Assembly: GCA_031002005.1 (NCBI GenBank)
Contig: CM061920.1
Span: 108,125,447 to 108,189,446 of the forward strand
From: Vandiemenella viatica
Taxonomy: Eukaryota > Arthropoda > Insecta > Orthoptera > Morabidae
Direction of reading: 5' to 3'
DNA: 64,000 bases
Position 1 is the first letter of the stretch; each line of letters opens with the position of its first letter. The translations under genes were made by a program, and so were the position numbers. A model generated the notes under the pieces. The model was not told where the DNA came from. It made no database searches and saw nothing but the letters and a program-made list of their open reading frames with translations. Below are positions 47,202-57,289 of this stretch, one piece after another.

Positions 47202-48326
47202 GCAGTCATAGAGAATGTCAATACCTGTCAACAGACCACAAATGAAACCGAAACTACACCTGCAACAACACCAGTACAGAGGAGTGGTAAAATACCCCCT
47301 GTAGTAATCAAAGTGGTGAAAAACTATTTGGAATTGAACAAAACGATCAAAGATCATCTCACAGGAGGACTGAAGGTAATCTATAGTGGGGAAACCTTGA
47401 AATATTTTGTGGACAATAAAGAAGACCATAAAATTTTAACAACATTCTTCAAACAAAACAATATTGCCCACTTCAGCCATCAAATGCCTGATGAAAAACC
47501 ATTGAGAGTAGTTATCAAAGGACTCCCGCCATCAGTTACAACTGAGAGCATAAAAGAAGAGCTCACCGAAAAGGGTTTTGAGCCACTGGAAGTGCACCAA
47601 TTCAAGAAGAGGGATCAACAGACAAAGGAATTGATTCCACTAGCTACCTTCAGCGTGGCATTGAAACCGGGACCAGAAGCTGAGTCAATCTACAACGTTC
47701 GTGCTCTATTATATACAAGAATTAGAGTAGAACGCTATAAGAATCTAAATGGACCTCCTCAATGCGTCAAGTGCCAGCGCCACGGGCACACTGCGAATTA
47801 CTGCAACTTTCCTGCAAGATGTGTAAAGTGCGCCGGTTTGCATCCAAGCAGAAGCTGCCAAATCCCGAATAGCCAAAAGGCAAAGTGTGTAAATTGCTCA
47901 GGTGATCACGCAGCCTCCTGGAGAGGATGCCCGCAATACCAGAAGATCGTGAAACCTACAAAGACAAACAAAAAAGAAAAAGAAGACTTGAGACTATTGA
48001 AGAACCGTCGAACCAAAAACGCAGGCGAAATGGAAATTCAAAACCAAAACCTGGATAAAACCAAAGCTGGAAAGAAGCCAGAGACCCGCAAACAAAAGAT
48101 TAGTGACTATCATTCCTTCGCAGAGACCCTAAAACGCTCCAGAGGAGAGAACAAAAAACCACATTACTCAGACGAAGAAGAAGACTCAGATGACCCTGTA
48201 GACTTCTTAGACATGAAGAAATTACTCTACACAATGAAAAGAACCATGAAAAAAGTAAACAGCGCAAAGGACAAGTTCTCTAAACTGTTTGCCTTTATGG
48301 AAGGTGTTATGGCGATGCTCAAATAA
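47019..48326 (+). CDS. Jockey ORF1 (gag-like, CCHC zinc knuckles), chimeric N-terminus
   Basis: ORF1p of Jockey-type LINEs binds the element RNA to form the ribonucleoprotein needed for retrotransposition. The 435-codon frame has an RNA-binding-like region (KPLRVVIKGLPPSVTTESI, residues ~160-180) and three knuckles at residues ~249-308: CVKCQRHGHTANYC, CVKCAGLHPSRSC and CVNCSGDHAASWRGC. A long Lys/Glu-rich tail follows. The target duplication at 47190-47201 shows that the LINE starts at 47202, about residue 62. The first ~61 codons, including the ATG, therefore belong to the flanking repeat A and not to the native protein. The stop TAA shares its last base with the ORF2 ATG. Expression is unknown. 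Confidence 0.85.
   Translation: MEIQKPYAVPRNTSFISVLDHILEDKYRTNERSNNFSQISLMKAVQIVFNIKLMVNYAVTKAVIENVNTCQQTTNETETTPATTPVQRSGKIPPVVIKVVKNYLELNKTIKDHLTGGLKVIYSGETLKYFVDNKEDHKILTTFFKQNNIAHFSHQMPDEKPLRVVIKGLPPSVTTESIKEELTEKGFEPLEVHQFKKRDQQTKELIPLATFSVALKPGPEAESIYNVRALLYTRIRVERYKNLNGPPQCVKCQRHGHTANYCNFPARCVKCAGLHPSRSCQIPNSQKAKCVNCSGDHAASWRGCPQYQKIVKPTKTNKKEKEDLRLLKNRRTKNAGEMEIQNQNLDKTKAGKKPETRKQKISDYHSFAETLKRSRGENKKPHYSDEEEDSDDPVDFLDMKKLLYTMKRTMKKVNSAKDKFSKLFAFMEGVMAMLK
47190..47201 (+). repeat. 5' target-site duplication of the Jockey LINE
   Basis: GCTGTAACAAAA is repeated exactly at 51293-51304, directly after the LINE poly(A). It sets the LINE 5' junction at 47202. Confidence 0.85.
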
Positions 48327-48328
48327 TG
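48324..48328 (+). promoter_or_regulatory. TAATG stop-start overlap between ORF1 and ORF2
   Basis: The ORF1 stop (48324-48326) and ORF2 start (48326-48328) share an A. Overlaps of this kind in non-LTR elements are used for coupled termination-reinitiation. Its use here is an inference from the arrangement. Confidence 0.6.
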
Positions 48329-50551
48329 GCCACAAATCCACAATCACATCGTGACCTAAGCATAACAATATGGAATGCTAATGGAATCAAAAACAAGAAA
48401 CTTGAACTCCTAGAATCTGTCAACCGACATAATATTAACGTTATTCTGCTAACTGAAACACATCTAAAGCCTAACGATAAATTCAGCCTATCAGGATTTC
48501 AGATACATCGCACTGACAGAATAGGCCAAAGGGGCGGCGGCACCGCCATAGCAATCAAGAAATCTATAACGCATACAGCCATCCAACCTTTAAACCTAAT
48601 AGAACTAGAAGCTACAGCAGTCAAGATTCACTCTAAAGAGGGGCACATTGTCTTAATCTCAGCATATCTCTCTCCCAACAGAAATATCTTTGAACACGAC
48701 CTTGATGAATTAATTTCGAAAGGAAACAAAATCATCATTGGTGGAGACTTAAACAGCAAACATACAGCTTGGAACTCCCGCTCAAATAACCCAAAAGGGG
48801 AACGTCTTCTCCAACTTGCTGGCAGGAGGAACATAGACGTCCTAGGACCTACGGAGCCGACATATATGCCTAATTCACAGCGAGCACAACCTGATGTCCT
48901 AGACATCGCACTACTCAAGAACATCACTCATAGAGTCCAACTCAAGTCTATGTCGGATCTATCGTCTGATCACAACCCGGTGCTAATAAACCTCAGGAAT
49001 TTTATCCTATTAAACCAGTCACCAAAAAGCACCAAGGAGACAGATTGGAATCTTTTCTCAAGATTGGTCCATAACAAGATTAAGCCTACCGTCAACCTTT
49101 CAACACCAAAATTGATAGAAACGGCCATCAGTCATTTTACCAACATAGTTAAGGAGGCTGACAGAAGAGCATCAATTACCACCACACGCAACGATGAATA
49201 TCAACAGAGACTACCTGATATTCTTGAAGATATTAGGTATTTACGGAACCGCTATAGACTACTCTGGCAACGTTTCCGCGATCCAGCCGACCGCCGTAGA
49301 TATCGCCATTACTCCCGCCAACTCACCGCCCGGCTGAAAGAAAGAAGCTCAGAAAGATGGGAGGAAAAAATGTCTCAACTAATGCTGGAAAATAGGGAGG
49401 CGTGGCAACTAATCCGTGCCCTTCGAGAACCACGCGAAGCCACTTCTCCTATAAACGGCCCTGCAGGTCCGTGCTTCCTCTCACTGGGTAAAGCAGAAAT
49501 CTTGGCAGAACATTTTGCAGCTCAACATACAGCAGCAGATTATCAACTGACCCCAGCTGAAGAACTGGAGGTGACCACATCTACTCAACGAGTTGCAGAA
49601 AAACTTAGCAGACCACCTTCCGACCAACCGGAACTAACAACCCCCAGGGAAGTAAGAGCTTTAATACGAAAACTAGCCACCAAAAAATCTCCAGGGTATG
49701 ACGGTATTGGCAACTCCCACCTTAAGCATCTACCAAGAAAAAGGATTGTACTACTTACCAGAATCCGTAACGCCTGCCTGCTTCAACACTACTACCCATC
49801 GATATGGAAAACTGCAAAGGTCATCGCGCTTCCAAAAAGGGGTAAAGATAAGCAAAACCCAAGTAATTACAGACCGATTAGTTTACTGTCTGCTCCTTCC
49901 AAAATACTAGAGCGGCTACTGCTAAAAAGAATCAATACCAGTTTGGAGTTTGGACACACCATCCGACACGAACAATTCGGCTTTGAAAACCGTGTAGGAG
50001 CCACAACCCAGATAGTGCGACTAACGGAGCATATAAGCAAAGGTTTCAACTGGAAAAAATCAACTGCTGCCGTCTTCGTTGACATAGAAAAAGCCTACGA
50101 TAAAGTCTGGCACACTAAATTAATTGATAAACTATATCATCAAACAGATATTCCGGAATGCTACATCGCACTTATTGCAAGCTACCTAAAAAATAGAAAA
50201 TTCTTCGTACAAGTTGAAGGCCAAAAATCTGCAACTCACATAATTACTGCTGGAATTCCGCAAGGCTCGGTAATTGCGCCTACTCTCTTCAAAATCTACA
50301 TTAACGACATACCCTTACCTCCTCACGTACTTATGGCTCAATTCGCTGACGATACGGTCATCTACTCGACCGGAGGAAACCACACACGTAATATCCAAAA
50401 CGCTCAAAAAGGCTTGGACGCTTTTGATAAATGGTGCAGAGTAAATAAAGTCAAACTCAACCCTACGAAATGTTCTGCAATGTATTTCTCAAGGAAAAGA
50501 CCAGTACTCCAAAAACAGCTAAAACAATGGGCCACAAGCTTCCATGGGTGA
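48326..50551 (+). CDS. Jockey ORF2: AP endonuclease and reverse transcriptase, 3' end frameshifted
   Basis: ORF2p nicks the target and primes cDNA synthesis from the nick. Endonuclease motifs are all present: WNANG (residue ~16), TETHL (~43), GGDLNSKHTAWNS (~139) and SSDHNPV (~213). The reverse transcriptase follows with NYRPISLLS (~514), VFVDIEKAYDKVWH (~583-596), AGIPQGSVIAPTLF (~643) and the catalytic FADD (~673). The frame ends at 741 codons after KLNPTKCSAMYFS, inside the region that normally continues into the thumb. A one-base shift near 50520-50540 moves the rest to the frame at 50470-51039. All catalytic residues I can check are kept, so only the C-terminal region is lost. Confidence 0.9.
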   Translation: MATNPQSHRDLSITIWNANGIKNKKLELLESVNRHNINVILLTETHLKPNDKFSLSGFQIHRTDRIGQRGGGTAIAIKKSITHTAIQPLNLIELEATAVKIHSKEGHIVLISAYLSPNRNIFEHDLDELISKGNKIIIGGDLNSKHTAWNSRSNNPKGERLLQLAGRRNIDVLGPTEPTYMPNSQRAQPDVLDIALLKNITHRVQLKSMSDLSSDHNPVLINLRNFILLNQSPKSTKETDWNLFSRLVHNKIKPTVNLSTPKLIETAISHFTNIVKEADRRASITTTRNDEYQQRLPDILEDIRYLRNRYRLLWQRFRDPADRRRYRHYSRQLTARLKERSSERWEEKMSQLMLENREAWQLIRALREPREATSPINGPAGPCFLSLGKAEILAEHFAAQHTAADYQLTPAEELEVTTSTQRVAEKLSRPPSDQPELTTPREVRALIRKLATKKSPGYDGIGNSHLKHLPRKRIVLLTRIRNACLLQHYYPSIWKTAKVIALPKRGKDKQNPSNYRPISLLSAPSKILERLLLKRINTSLEFGHTIRHEQFGFENRVGATTQIVRLTEHISKGFNWKKSTAAVFVDIEKAYDKVWHTKLIDKLYHQTDIPECYIALIASYLKNRKFFVQVEGQKSATHIITAGIPQGSVIAPTLFKIYINDIPLPPHVLMAQFADDTVIYSTGGNHTRNIQNAQKGLDAFDKWCRVNKVKLNPTKCSAMYFSRKRPVLQKQLKQWATSFHG

Positions 50552-51039
50552 CAGAGACTCGATATCTGGGCATAATACTTGACAACAAACTTCTCTTTCG
50601 TCAACATGTGCTAGACCGGAGAAAAAAAGGGCTAGCAGTGATGATGAACCTTGCACCGATCCTGAGGAGCGACAACCTAAATTTATCAACCAAGATCCGC
50701 ATTTACAAATCAATCATTGTTCCTTTCATCTTATATGGTTGCCAAGCTTGGGGAACGACCAGCCACTCCAACAGAATGCATATTCAGAGACTGCAGAATA
50801 AGACTCTCCGAATGATCACACGGGCAAGTTACTTCACTCCAACAGCGCTCCTCCATGACGTCACAAATATTCCAAATATCCATACACAAATCTTCCAATC
50901 AACTGAAAAATTCTTCAACAGAGTAGAGGAAGCCCGCCACGAAGTTCCAAGACTAGAGTCTATAGGCACAGTTGTACCTATGACCTGGCACAAATACAAG
51001 GTGCCATTAAGTATTATTATGAACCCTGTGGATTCCTGA
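50530..51039 (+). pseudogene. Frameshifted C-terminal part of Jockey ORF2
   Basis: In the next frame the expected post-RT sequence continues: ETRYLGIILDNKLLFRQHV, then IYKSIIVPFILYGCQAWG and LQNKTLRMITRASYF. It ends at the stop at 51039. This fits the thumb and C-terminal region of Jockey ORF2. The shift could be a real mutation or an assembly error in an A-rich part. Confidence 0.85.
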
Positions 51040-51234
51040 GTAAGTGTAGTGAGAAGTGAAATATATATGAAATATATATAAGAATAGAAGAAGGGGTTCC
51101 TATTAAGGTCCAACCGACCATAGCCTGGTTATCCCCTAAAGTGTAACACCAATGAACTCAAAACCATCAAACTGAATATACAGATTAAGCTACAAACAGT
51201 AGCGGGACTGTTCATTAAACCGTTGAGGTAGTGA

Positions 51235-51292
<58 letters not shown>
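51040..51292 (+). other. Jockey 3' UTR and poly(A) tail
   Basis: About 200 bp of non-coding sequence, including ATATATATGAAATATATATA and a final GTAGTGAATAAA, runs into an A tract of about 54 (to 51292). A long uninterrupted tract fits a recent insertion. Confidence 0.85.
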
Positions 51293-51295
<3 letters not shown>

Positions 51296-51304
51296 GTAAC
51301 AAAA
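51293..51304 (+). repeat. 3' target-site duplication of the Jockey LINE
   Basis: GCTGTAACAAAA, identical to 47190-47201. Confidence 0.85.
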
Positions 51305-51395
51305 TTTGTCAGTAGACATTCAGGTAATGGCTGCATTTAAACTTTACCACAACATCCCGTAACCTCGTGTAATGCATAACGTAAATGGACACGTG
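51305..51395 (+). repeat. Repeat A, continuation after the LINE
   Basis: GTAATGGCTGCATTTAAACT and the ACCACAACATCC block match the GGTTGCATTTCAGCTTAACC landmark of the array at 11771-14546. The repeat was one piece before the LINE entered. Confidence 0.5.
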
Positions 51396-51399
51396 TATG

Positions 51400-51805
51400 G
51401 CGTATATTTGTATTTAGAGAAGTCTTGATTCTGTCTGTTGCAAAATGATAATCGACAACATGTACGCAAGCGTAGTGGAGAAACTGCTTACTCTACTGTG
51501 ATTTCAGAACGTCACACAGGTCCAGCGACTGGTGTGGTAGTTTGGGGACAATCACTTTAGACAGAAGGACTGAGTTGCTTGTTGTTGAAGGCACAATGAT
51601 ACCGTTAATGTCCATCACCCAAATCGCATCTTCCATCGGGATAGTGCCCGTCCTCATACTGTGACCGTCACAACAAAACCCTCGCAAGAGGTTACGATCG
51701 AAGTTTGGACCCCGAGGTCGCCAGATTTGTCTCCAATAGAGCGTATCCGAGGAGTAGACACATTATATCGCATTGTCACTCAGCACAAACTGTGTAACAA
51801 ATGAA
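51400..51805 (+). pseudogene. Tc1-like transposase fossil
   Basis: Plus frames read FCLLQNDNRQHVRKRSGETA (51429-51490), ERHTGPATGVVVWGQSL (51507-51557) and, in another frame, HRDSARPHTVTV (around 51640-51675) with WTPRSPDLSPIERI (51706-51748). These are the C-terminal signatures of Tc1 transposases (NDGR..V.RR.GE, GV.VWG, QDNARPH, W.ARSPDLSPIE). In-frame stops (for example near 51558) and frameshifts kill it. The N-terminal part and the TIRs were not found. Confidence 0.85.
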
Positions 51806-51809
51806 TACA

Positions 51810-52305
51810 TAAGACATGCATGCGTAGAGACACATACACCAAGAAAGCATCCGAACACTGATTAAATGTATAGGGGCAAAAGGTAGGCGCACTTCTTACT
51901 GACAACTGTATCTAAAGGTAATAAACTTAGCCTGATCCATTTTAACTTGTTACCATTTCTTCTGGGTATGACTCTGGACATATCCACAAAGTTTTCTATA
52001 AATACACCATTCCTGTCTGGAAGTTACACTTTTAATTTTCCCCATTGTATTTTTCCTAATGTATGCTGTTGATATTGCAATCGTGGTATTTATTTCAACA
52101 GCCTGGTACACAATAAAAGTGTTTAATGTATATACAATTTGATGTAACATAACCAAAACAAGGTTGCCCGAGCGACAATTTTACGAATCATATACGATGA
52201 ATAACGAGGATAGGTATTTGCAGTAGGACAAAAGAAGAACCGACATACAAAACAATTACAAATGATGAAATGTTTCTCTAAAAGAAAGAGAAATTTCTTA
52301 AAAGC
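51810..52305. other. No gene seen
   Basis: AT-rich. The minus frame at 51950-52156 has no domain. Confidence 0.45.
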
Positions 52306-52309
52306 CCCT

Positions 52310-52615
52310 TACTCCAGGAAACACACACAGTTTATGAATATCTCTGTGATATGTGGTGCTGCTATGTAGCGGTAATGTGATCACTCCTTATCGACGCCAG
52401 CGCAGTCTAGTAGCTTCACTCTGAACTATTGCATACCCCGGACTTTGATTGTTCATAGTTTTGCTATTTACGGGTTAAATTGCGAAAAATTCCTGTTTTA
52501 TTTAATGATATTACCAAAGCGGAGAACTTAATATTCAGAATGATACCTCATTCATCGTTTTTGGTTAAATAGGGAGATGGGTCACAAAAAAAACACATTT
52601 TAGAAGTAATATGTA
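52310..52615 (+). repeat. Dispersed repeat B, second copy
   Basis: GAATATCTCTGTGATATGTG, GTCTAGTAGCTTCACTCTGA, the GCGAAAAATTCCTGTTTTAT-like block and GGTCACAAAAAAAACACATT follow in the same order as at 7310-7560. Only one tandem unit is present here. Confidence 0.55.
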
Positions 52616-52619
52616 TATT

Positions 52620-52800
52620 AAGGAATGAGAAATCTACTTTACTGCGATGAAAGCAATATAAAAATAAATTACTGATAAAGTAACTTTCATTTTTAAAACC
52701 CTTTTTTTATGGTGATAAGAACCAGAGCAATACATTTTTTACTAATATAATCAAAATTAATTATCAACAAAGTGATTACAAATTACGTGTCATAGCATTA
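52620..52800 (+). repeat. Dispersed repeat E, second copy
   Basis: CTACTTTACTGCGATGAAAG and CAATATAAAAATAAATTACT match 23870-23935. It adjoins repeat B, so B and E may be one longer element. Confidence 0.4.
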
Positions 52801-52804
52801 TCAG

Positions 52805-54945
52805 TGTACAAATTAAAAGGGGGTACTGTATACATTTATTGATATCATATTGTTAGTAAAAACCGATCTCTAATGAAGAATAATCGCTGACGTCTATAAC
52901 ATTTTTTTTCCTATTATAGCCCTTCGTTTTACACAACTGTGTGAGGAAGCGGAATGAAAACTGGATCTCCCCGCTGTCCTGGAATCTGAGCCTCCTGGTT
53001 GAAACCGTGCGCTGACGGGGTCGCTGTGGAGCACACGACGTCCGTCGGTAGTTTCAAACCGACATCGATTTCCGAACAGAGGTCGTAACCCGAAACGTGC
53101 TCCGATACGGCCTTAATAGCAACACGAGATAACGCGCCCGGCGCGGCGTCTCAGTCGCTAATCCAACGACACGGTGAGACACTTTCCTTCCAGTATCGAA
53201 TTTGAGAACCAAATAACCAATATACCTTGAAGTATATATACTCAACTATGAATTACTTTCTCCCATATTATTTTCCACCTTCGACTTAGCCTCGCTATAT
53301 ATATTTTTTTTCTTACTTTTAATAGTGCATCATCTTCTAAAAATTCTGACAGGAAAGCTTTGACGAGTTAATATAAAATTATACAGCAGTCAATTCATTG
53401 TCCCTCTGTACATCAAAGTACATAACCATAACAACTATATTAGAAAGCATTCTACAGCTGACAACAATAACCAAATAATACATATCTTCATTTTTGCGAC
53501 ATGGATCCAGACATATAGAGACGAGAGAGATTTTAAATGCAAACAGTATTCGAATAAAGACGAAACGGTTTCTTGGAATGCTTACGGAACGTATGTCGTA
53601 CATTAACTAGTGAAAGTAACGGTACATAGTAATTATGTAAATGATTGGTAATTTTATTATTTATTCTTAAAACAGGGTGTCCTCATGAAACATCCTTGAT
53701 TTCAAAGTACAACATAGAATAACCTATTAACCACAGAACTTCTGATTTACACTATGCTGTAAAGCAACAAAAAGTTTTTGTATAATTTTTTTGAGACAGT
53801 GATTTAATTTTGATTCTGGTGTTAATTTTTTTTTTAAATGCCTTCATCTTTTCTTCGAAAAGGGGAGTAACTGATTTAATAGGATCTGCATAAATTGCTC
53901 CAGATGTCCAATCCAGATCGTCAACTGGAAGGGAGTTCCTCAAGATCGATCAGTCTGGAAAGAAGTGGAACAAAATTATATAGCATTAACTTGTAAAATT
54001 TAGCTCATCTGGATTAAAGAGGCTGCATTCTGAAAGAAGGATTGACAAAGCTGTATAAATAAATAAAATATAAATTGATACTGCATTAATAATCTCTCTC
54101 TTAAATTAATTTCAACAGTTCTCAGATCCGTCTCCGTATGAAACTGAAGGCCGTTCCAAGCGAAACCATTAGTGTTTGAAATGAGTTATATGTATCACTT
54201 CGATAAAAAGCTGCAAAATTTTCAATGCTTGCTTTAATAATAATAATAATAAATCAGGGCCCCTGTGTTTTAACTGTTGCCAGGCTTAGGATATTGAAAT
54301 AATATCCAAACATCCAACCAAATTGCTACGAACGTCCGGAAATTTGAAAATATTACACTTTCCGGTAATCAATTTACGCTTGAGCAAATACATAAATAAT
54401 ATTGCTGCTCCGCTTTACAGAGACAAAAGAAATAAATGGAATAATCTAACTAACAGTCGGTTTATTCCAAATATGTACCATGAAGCTTGCGTTTATAATA
54501 AAATTGTTCCATATTCTACGAAAAGTGTACCTACTCTTTTCTGGTTTGCATTAATGGACTGAGGCCGTGAGGAGATACATTTAATTGCGTTTTTATTGGA
54601 CACACACTTTGTTAATGAATTATTACTGATATTCATTCGATTTTAATTACAAATACCAGGTAGCGCCTGAGTTACCTATGCCAAACGCCGTTATTAAAAA
54701 GGCGATCGTCAATGAAGCAACGTATTTTCAATTAAGGTTTATAACATCACAAAATTAAACATTTAAAAAGGTGTACACTAGCTGCCACGAAATTTCGTGC
54801 AGCAAGAACAAATGGACGAAAGATGATAAACAACATTGCACCGCGTAATATTGGAACTCATTCTAGTTTGATTAAACTATACGCATATAACGACCAGCTT
54901 GTGACATTACGAGAACTACCGTAGAACGAACCTAAGTGCAGCGTG
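52805..54945. other. No gene identified; GC-rich patch at 52930-53180
   Basis: 52930-53180 is CpG-rich with no domain. A (TAA)n microsatellite lies at about 54235-54252. The minus frame 53752-53943 and plus frame 54323-54562 are open but unrecognised. Confidence 0.4.
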
Positions 54946-55382
54946 TAGAGCAGGGGCGACCAACCCAAATGATCTTGCGGGCCACTTTGGAAATGCATCA
55001 TAACTCCACGGGTCGCATATAAAATTGTATTCCCCCATCTAAGAGTTAGAACCACTATACACATTTTTTGGAGTGAATATAATTTAATTATTCTGTGAAC
55101 TTATGACTGTAAACTCATAAATAAAATAGGCAATATCTGTCATATATTCGCAAGATATTTATTTTAAAATCAAAGTTAATTTTGTCTCATAATTTAGACA
55201 GTTAATTTTTGAATACATGGATGCACAAATAATGTATTTTTTAAAACATTGGTTTTCATTACTTTGGCCATTATAAAATAAATATATTTTTTAATGTGTG
55301 ATGAATCCCGCAGGCTGCAAATATGTTCAAGGCGGGCCGCATGCTGCCCGCGGGCCGTGGGGTGGCCACCCCTGGTGTAGAG
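54943..55382. mobile_element. hAT-superfamily MITE with 8-bp target duplications
   Basis: The 424-bp element (54951-55374) lies between perfect GTGTAGAG repeats (54943-54950 and 55375-55382). Its ends are inverted: left CAGGGGCGACCAACCCAA, right end inverted CAGGGGTGGCCACCCCAC. Subterminal GCGGGCC motifs near both ends resemble hAT binding sites of the Charlie type. No transposase is encoded, so it was moved in trans. Confidence 0.93.
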
Positions 55383-55384
55383 TG

Positions 55385-57240
55385 ATAGACAATTAATAGG
55401 TAACATGCATTGGCGATAAGTTCCAGCCAAGTAAACACAATGTACGGATTTTAAGAGATGGTGGTTATTTGTACTATAGGAGGCAGATTATTCATCACCA
55501 CGAATATCCCACCACCGCAACAGTTCAGATAATGCTGTACGAAGGTGCTGGAAGAATATGAGGGAAACCATACACGGCGGGAAGGCTTCGATCAACGAGT
55601 ACCTCCAGGATGGAGGACAGGCGTGAACTCAACCAGCAGTTCTTCCTTCATTCAGTCACTTGCAGCGGCATTACTAGAGAGAGGCCTCTGTTTCCCTACA
55701 GACTATTGCAAGGTGAACAACAGGGAAGACATGTATTCTCGACCTTCCTTTAAGCCGTTTTACATTGAAGCTTCAAATCAGCGACTTCATCTGTCGTGAG
55801 TGGATGACATGAATGGCTGTGCAATGGCGATGCAGTTCTTAGTGATATTGTCTGGTTTGAATAACATCTCACCAGGGTATGGACGACGGACAAGTTCCGA
55901 TTTTACTGTTGAGTGAGGCCACTGAGCTCAAATAAGTAGTCTGATAAATCAGAGTTCGATATATTATGTTTTTTCCTGAAACAGTTCAGCAAATTACGCG
56001 AAAATTGCGTAGTATATTCTTTCACCTACTTAAATTCTAAATTAATTAATCTCGATTGTGAACAAGATAAAAATCACCATATAGCTATTCGCAAGAGCCA
56101 AAATTTTGTCTAAAGAATGTACATTCTTTCATCCTCAGATTCCATTTCTGAGACATTTTACTTCACTCAAATTAGAAGCGTAGCTCATAAATGGATTGGT
56201 GGAATAATAGAAACTAGATTCCGTAAATCCTGCTACAGGAGTGGAATTTTACTCTCTTGGATTCTGATACTCAGCGTGAATTCGCACAATACTTATTTAA
56301 ATTCAACATTCACCAACCACACTATTTGATAAATTCTCGCTAGAGGTTCGAGTCTCTGATCAAGAATAACGGCTACTAGTAGAAAACAGTAATCACAAAG
56401 AAAATAAAAACAAAATTGGCTAGAAAAAAATAAATTTCTACTATTTAATTTCTCATCTTCGTGAATAAATATGTAAATTTCCTTCCTAAACTCATGTGTA
56501 CAGCTTAGATAATAATTAGACAGAATATATTATATTCGGTTGACTAAATTTAGAGACAAAATATTTCTTTTTTTCGGGAACATGTAAGCTTCTTAGAACT
56601 CATATAACTCATACTATAGCTCTTGTAAATAATCAAATGGACATGCATACTCACTATTTTTAAATTAGAATTTTGAGCAGCGTTCATATGAATAGACATA
56701 AACTAATATTTCTGAATCTATCTCATCCTCCTAATTAAAAAATTATTTAAGCTGTCCCAAATTTTGTTTACGCTTGTTGCTGTGTTAATCTTGCATGTAG
56801 TTGTTTGATTCTGTGTAGTCTAACGTATTACATTTCAGAAAACTGAATAAATAAATAACTTAAGTTACTTAATCTTTTATCCTTGGTGGGTATCTCGTAA
56901 AGTAGTGTTCATCTGTGATGCAGTGTGAACTGTGGCTCCTATTTGTTCTAGGTGTGAAATAATTATCATTTCTAGTTTAGTTGCTCGGTCACGTAGAGTG
57001 ACAAGATATGCAAGATATAACGCAGATTTTAAGCTAGCCCATACATTTTCCAGTTGTGAAAATCATAGCGAAAACGTGTTCGGTAGTTATTATGTGATAA
57101 CTGAACAGACTGACAGATAGATGCTACCCGCTGGCATATTTAAAATAGTATAGTTTTTATTTTTTCAATATTCGAAATTCCACACATCAAATCCGTTTAC
57201 GTCAATGTAATTAAAACAACTTATGTATATATATATACAT
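55385..57240. other. No gene identified
   Basis: Frames at 55545-55799 and 56117-56329 are open but have no domain or convincing splice sites. The remainder is AT-rich. Confidence 0.4.
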
Positions 57241-57248
57241 ATATATAT

Positions 57249-57288
57249 ACATAACTCTATTTTATATATATATAAAATAGAGTTATGT
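57249..57288. repeat. 40-bp perfect palindrome
   Basis: Each arm reads ACATAACTCTATTTTATATA; the second half is its exact reverse complement. A TA-rich run with its own symmetry (about 57225-57250) precedes it. It can form a cruciform or hairpin. It may be fused remnants of a foldback element or an expanded (TA)n. Confidence 0.9.
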
Positions 57289-57289
57289 T

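Larger units (their letters stand above)
47202..51292 (+). mobile_element. Jockey-clade non-LTR retrotransposon (LINE), nearly intact
   Basis: A gag-like ORF1 with three zinc knuckles, an ORF2 with AP-endonuclease and reverse transcriptase, a ~200-bp 3' UTR and a ~54-base poly(A) are on one strand. They are flanked by a 12-bp target duplication. Organisation and motifs fit the Jockey clade of insects. The left end falls directly in ORF1 coding sequence with no 5' UTR, so this copy is 5'-truncated in or before ORF1. One frameshift near 50530 breaks ORF2 after the RT core. It is otherwise clean and therefore a relatively young insertion in an old repeat. Confidence 0.92.

Noticed and set aside
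47136..47429. A minus-strand frame across the LINE left junction
   Set aside because: It is antisense to ORF1 and spans the insertion junction, so it has no biological unity.
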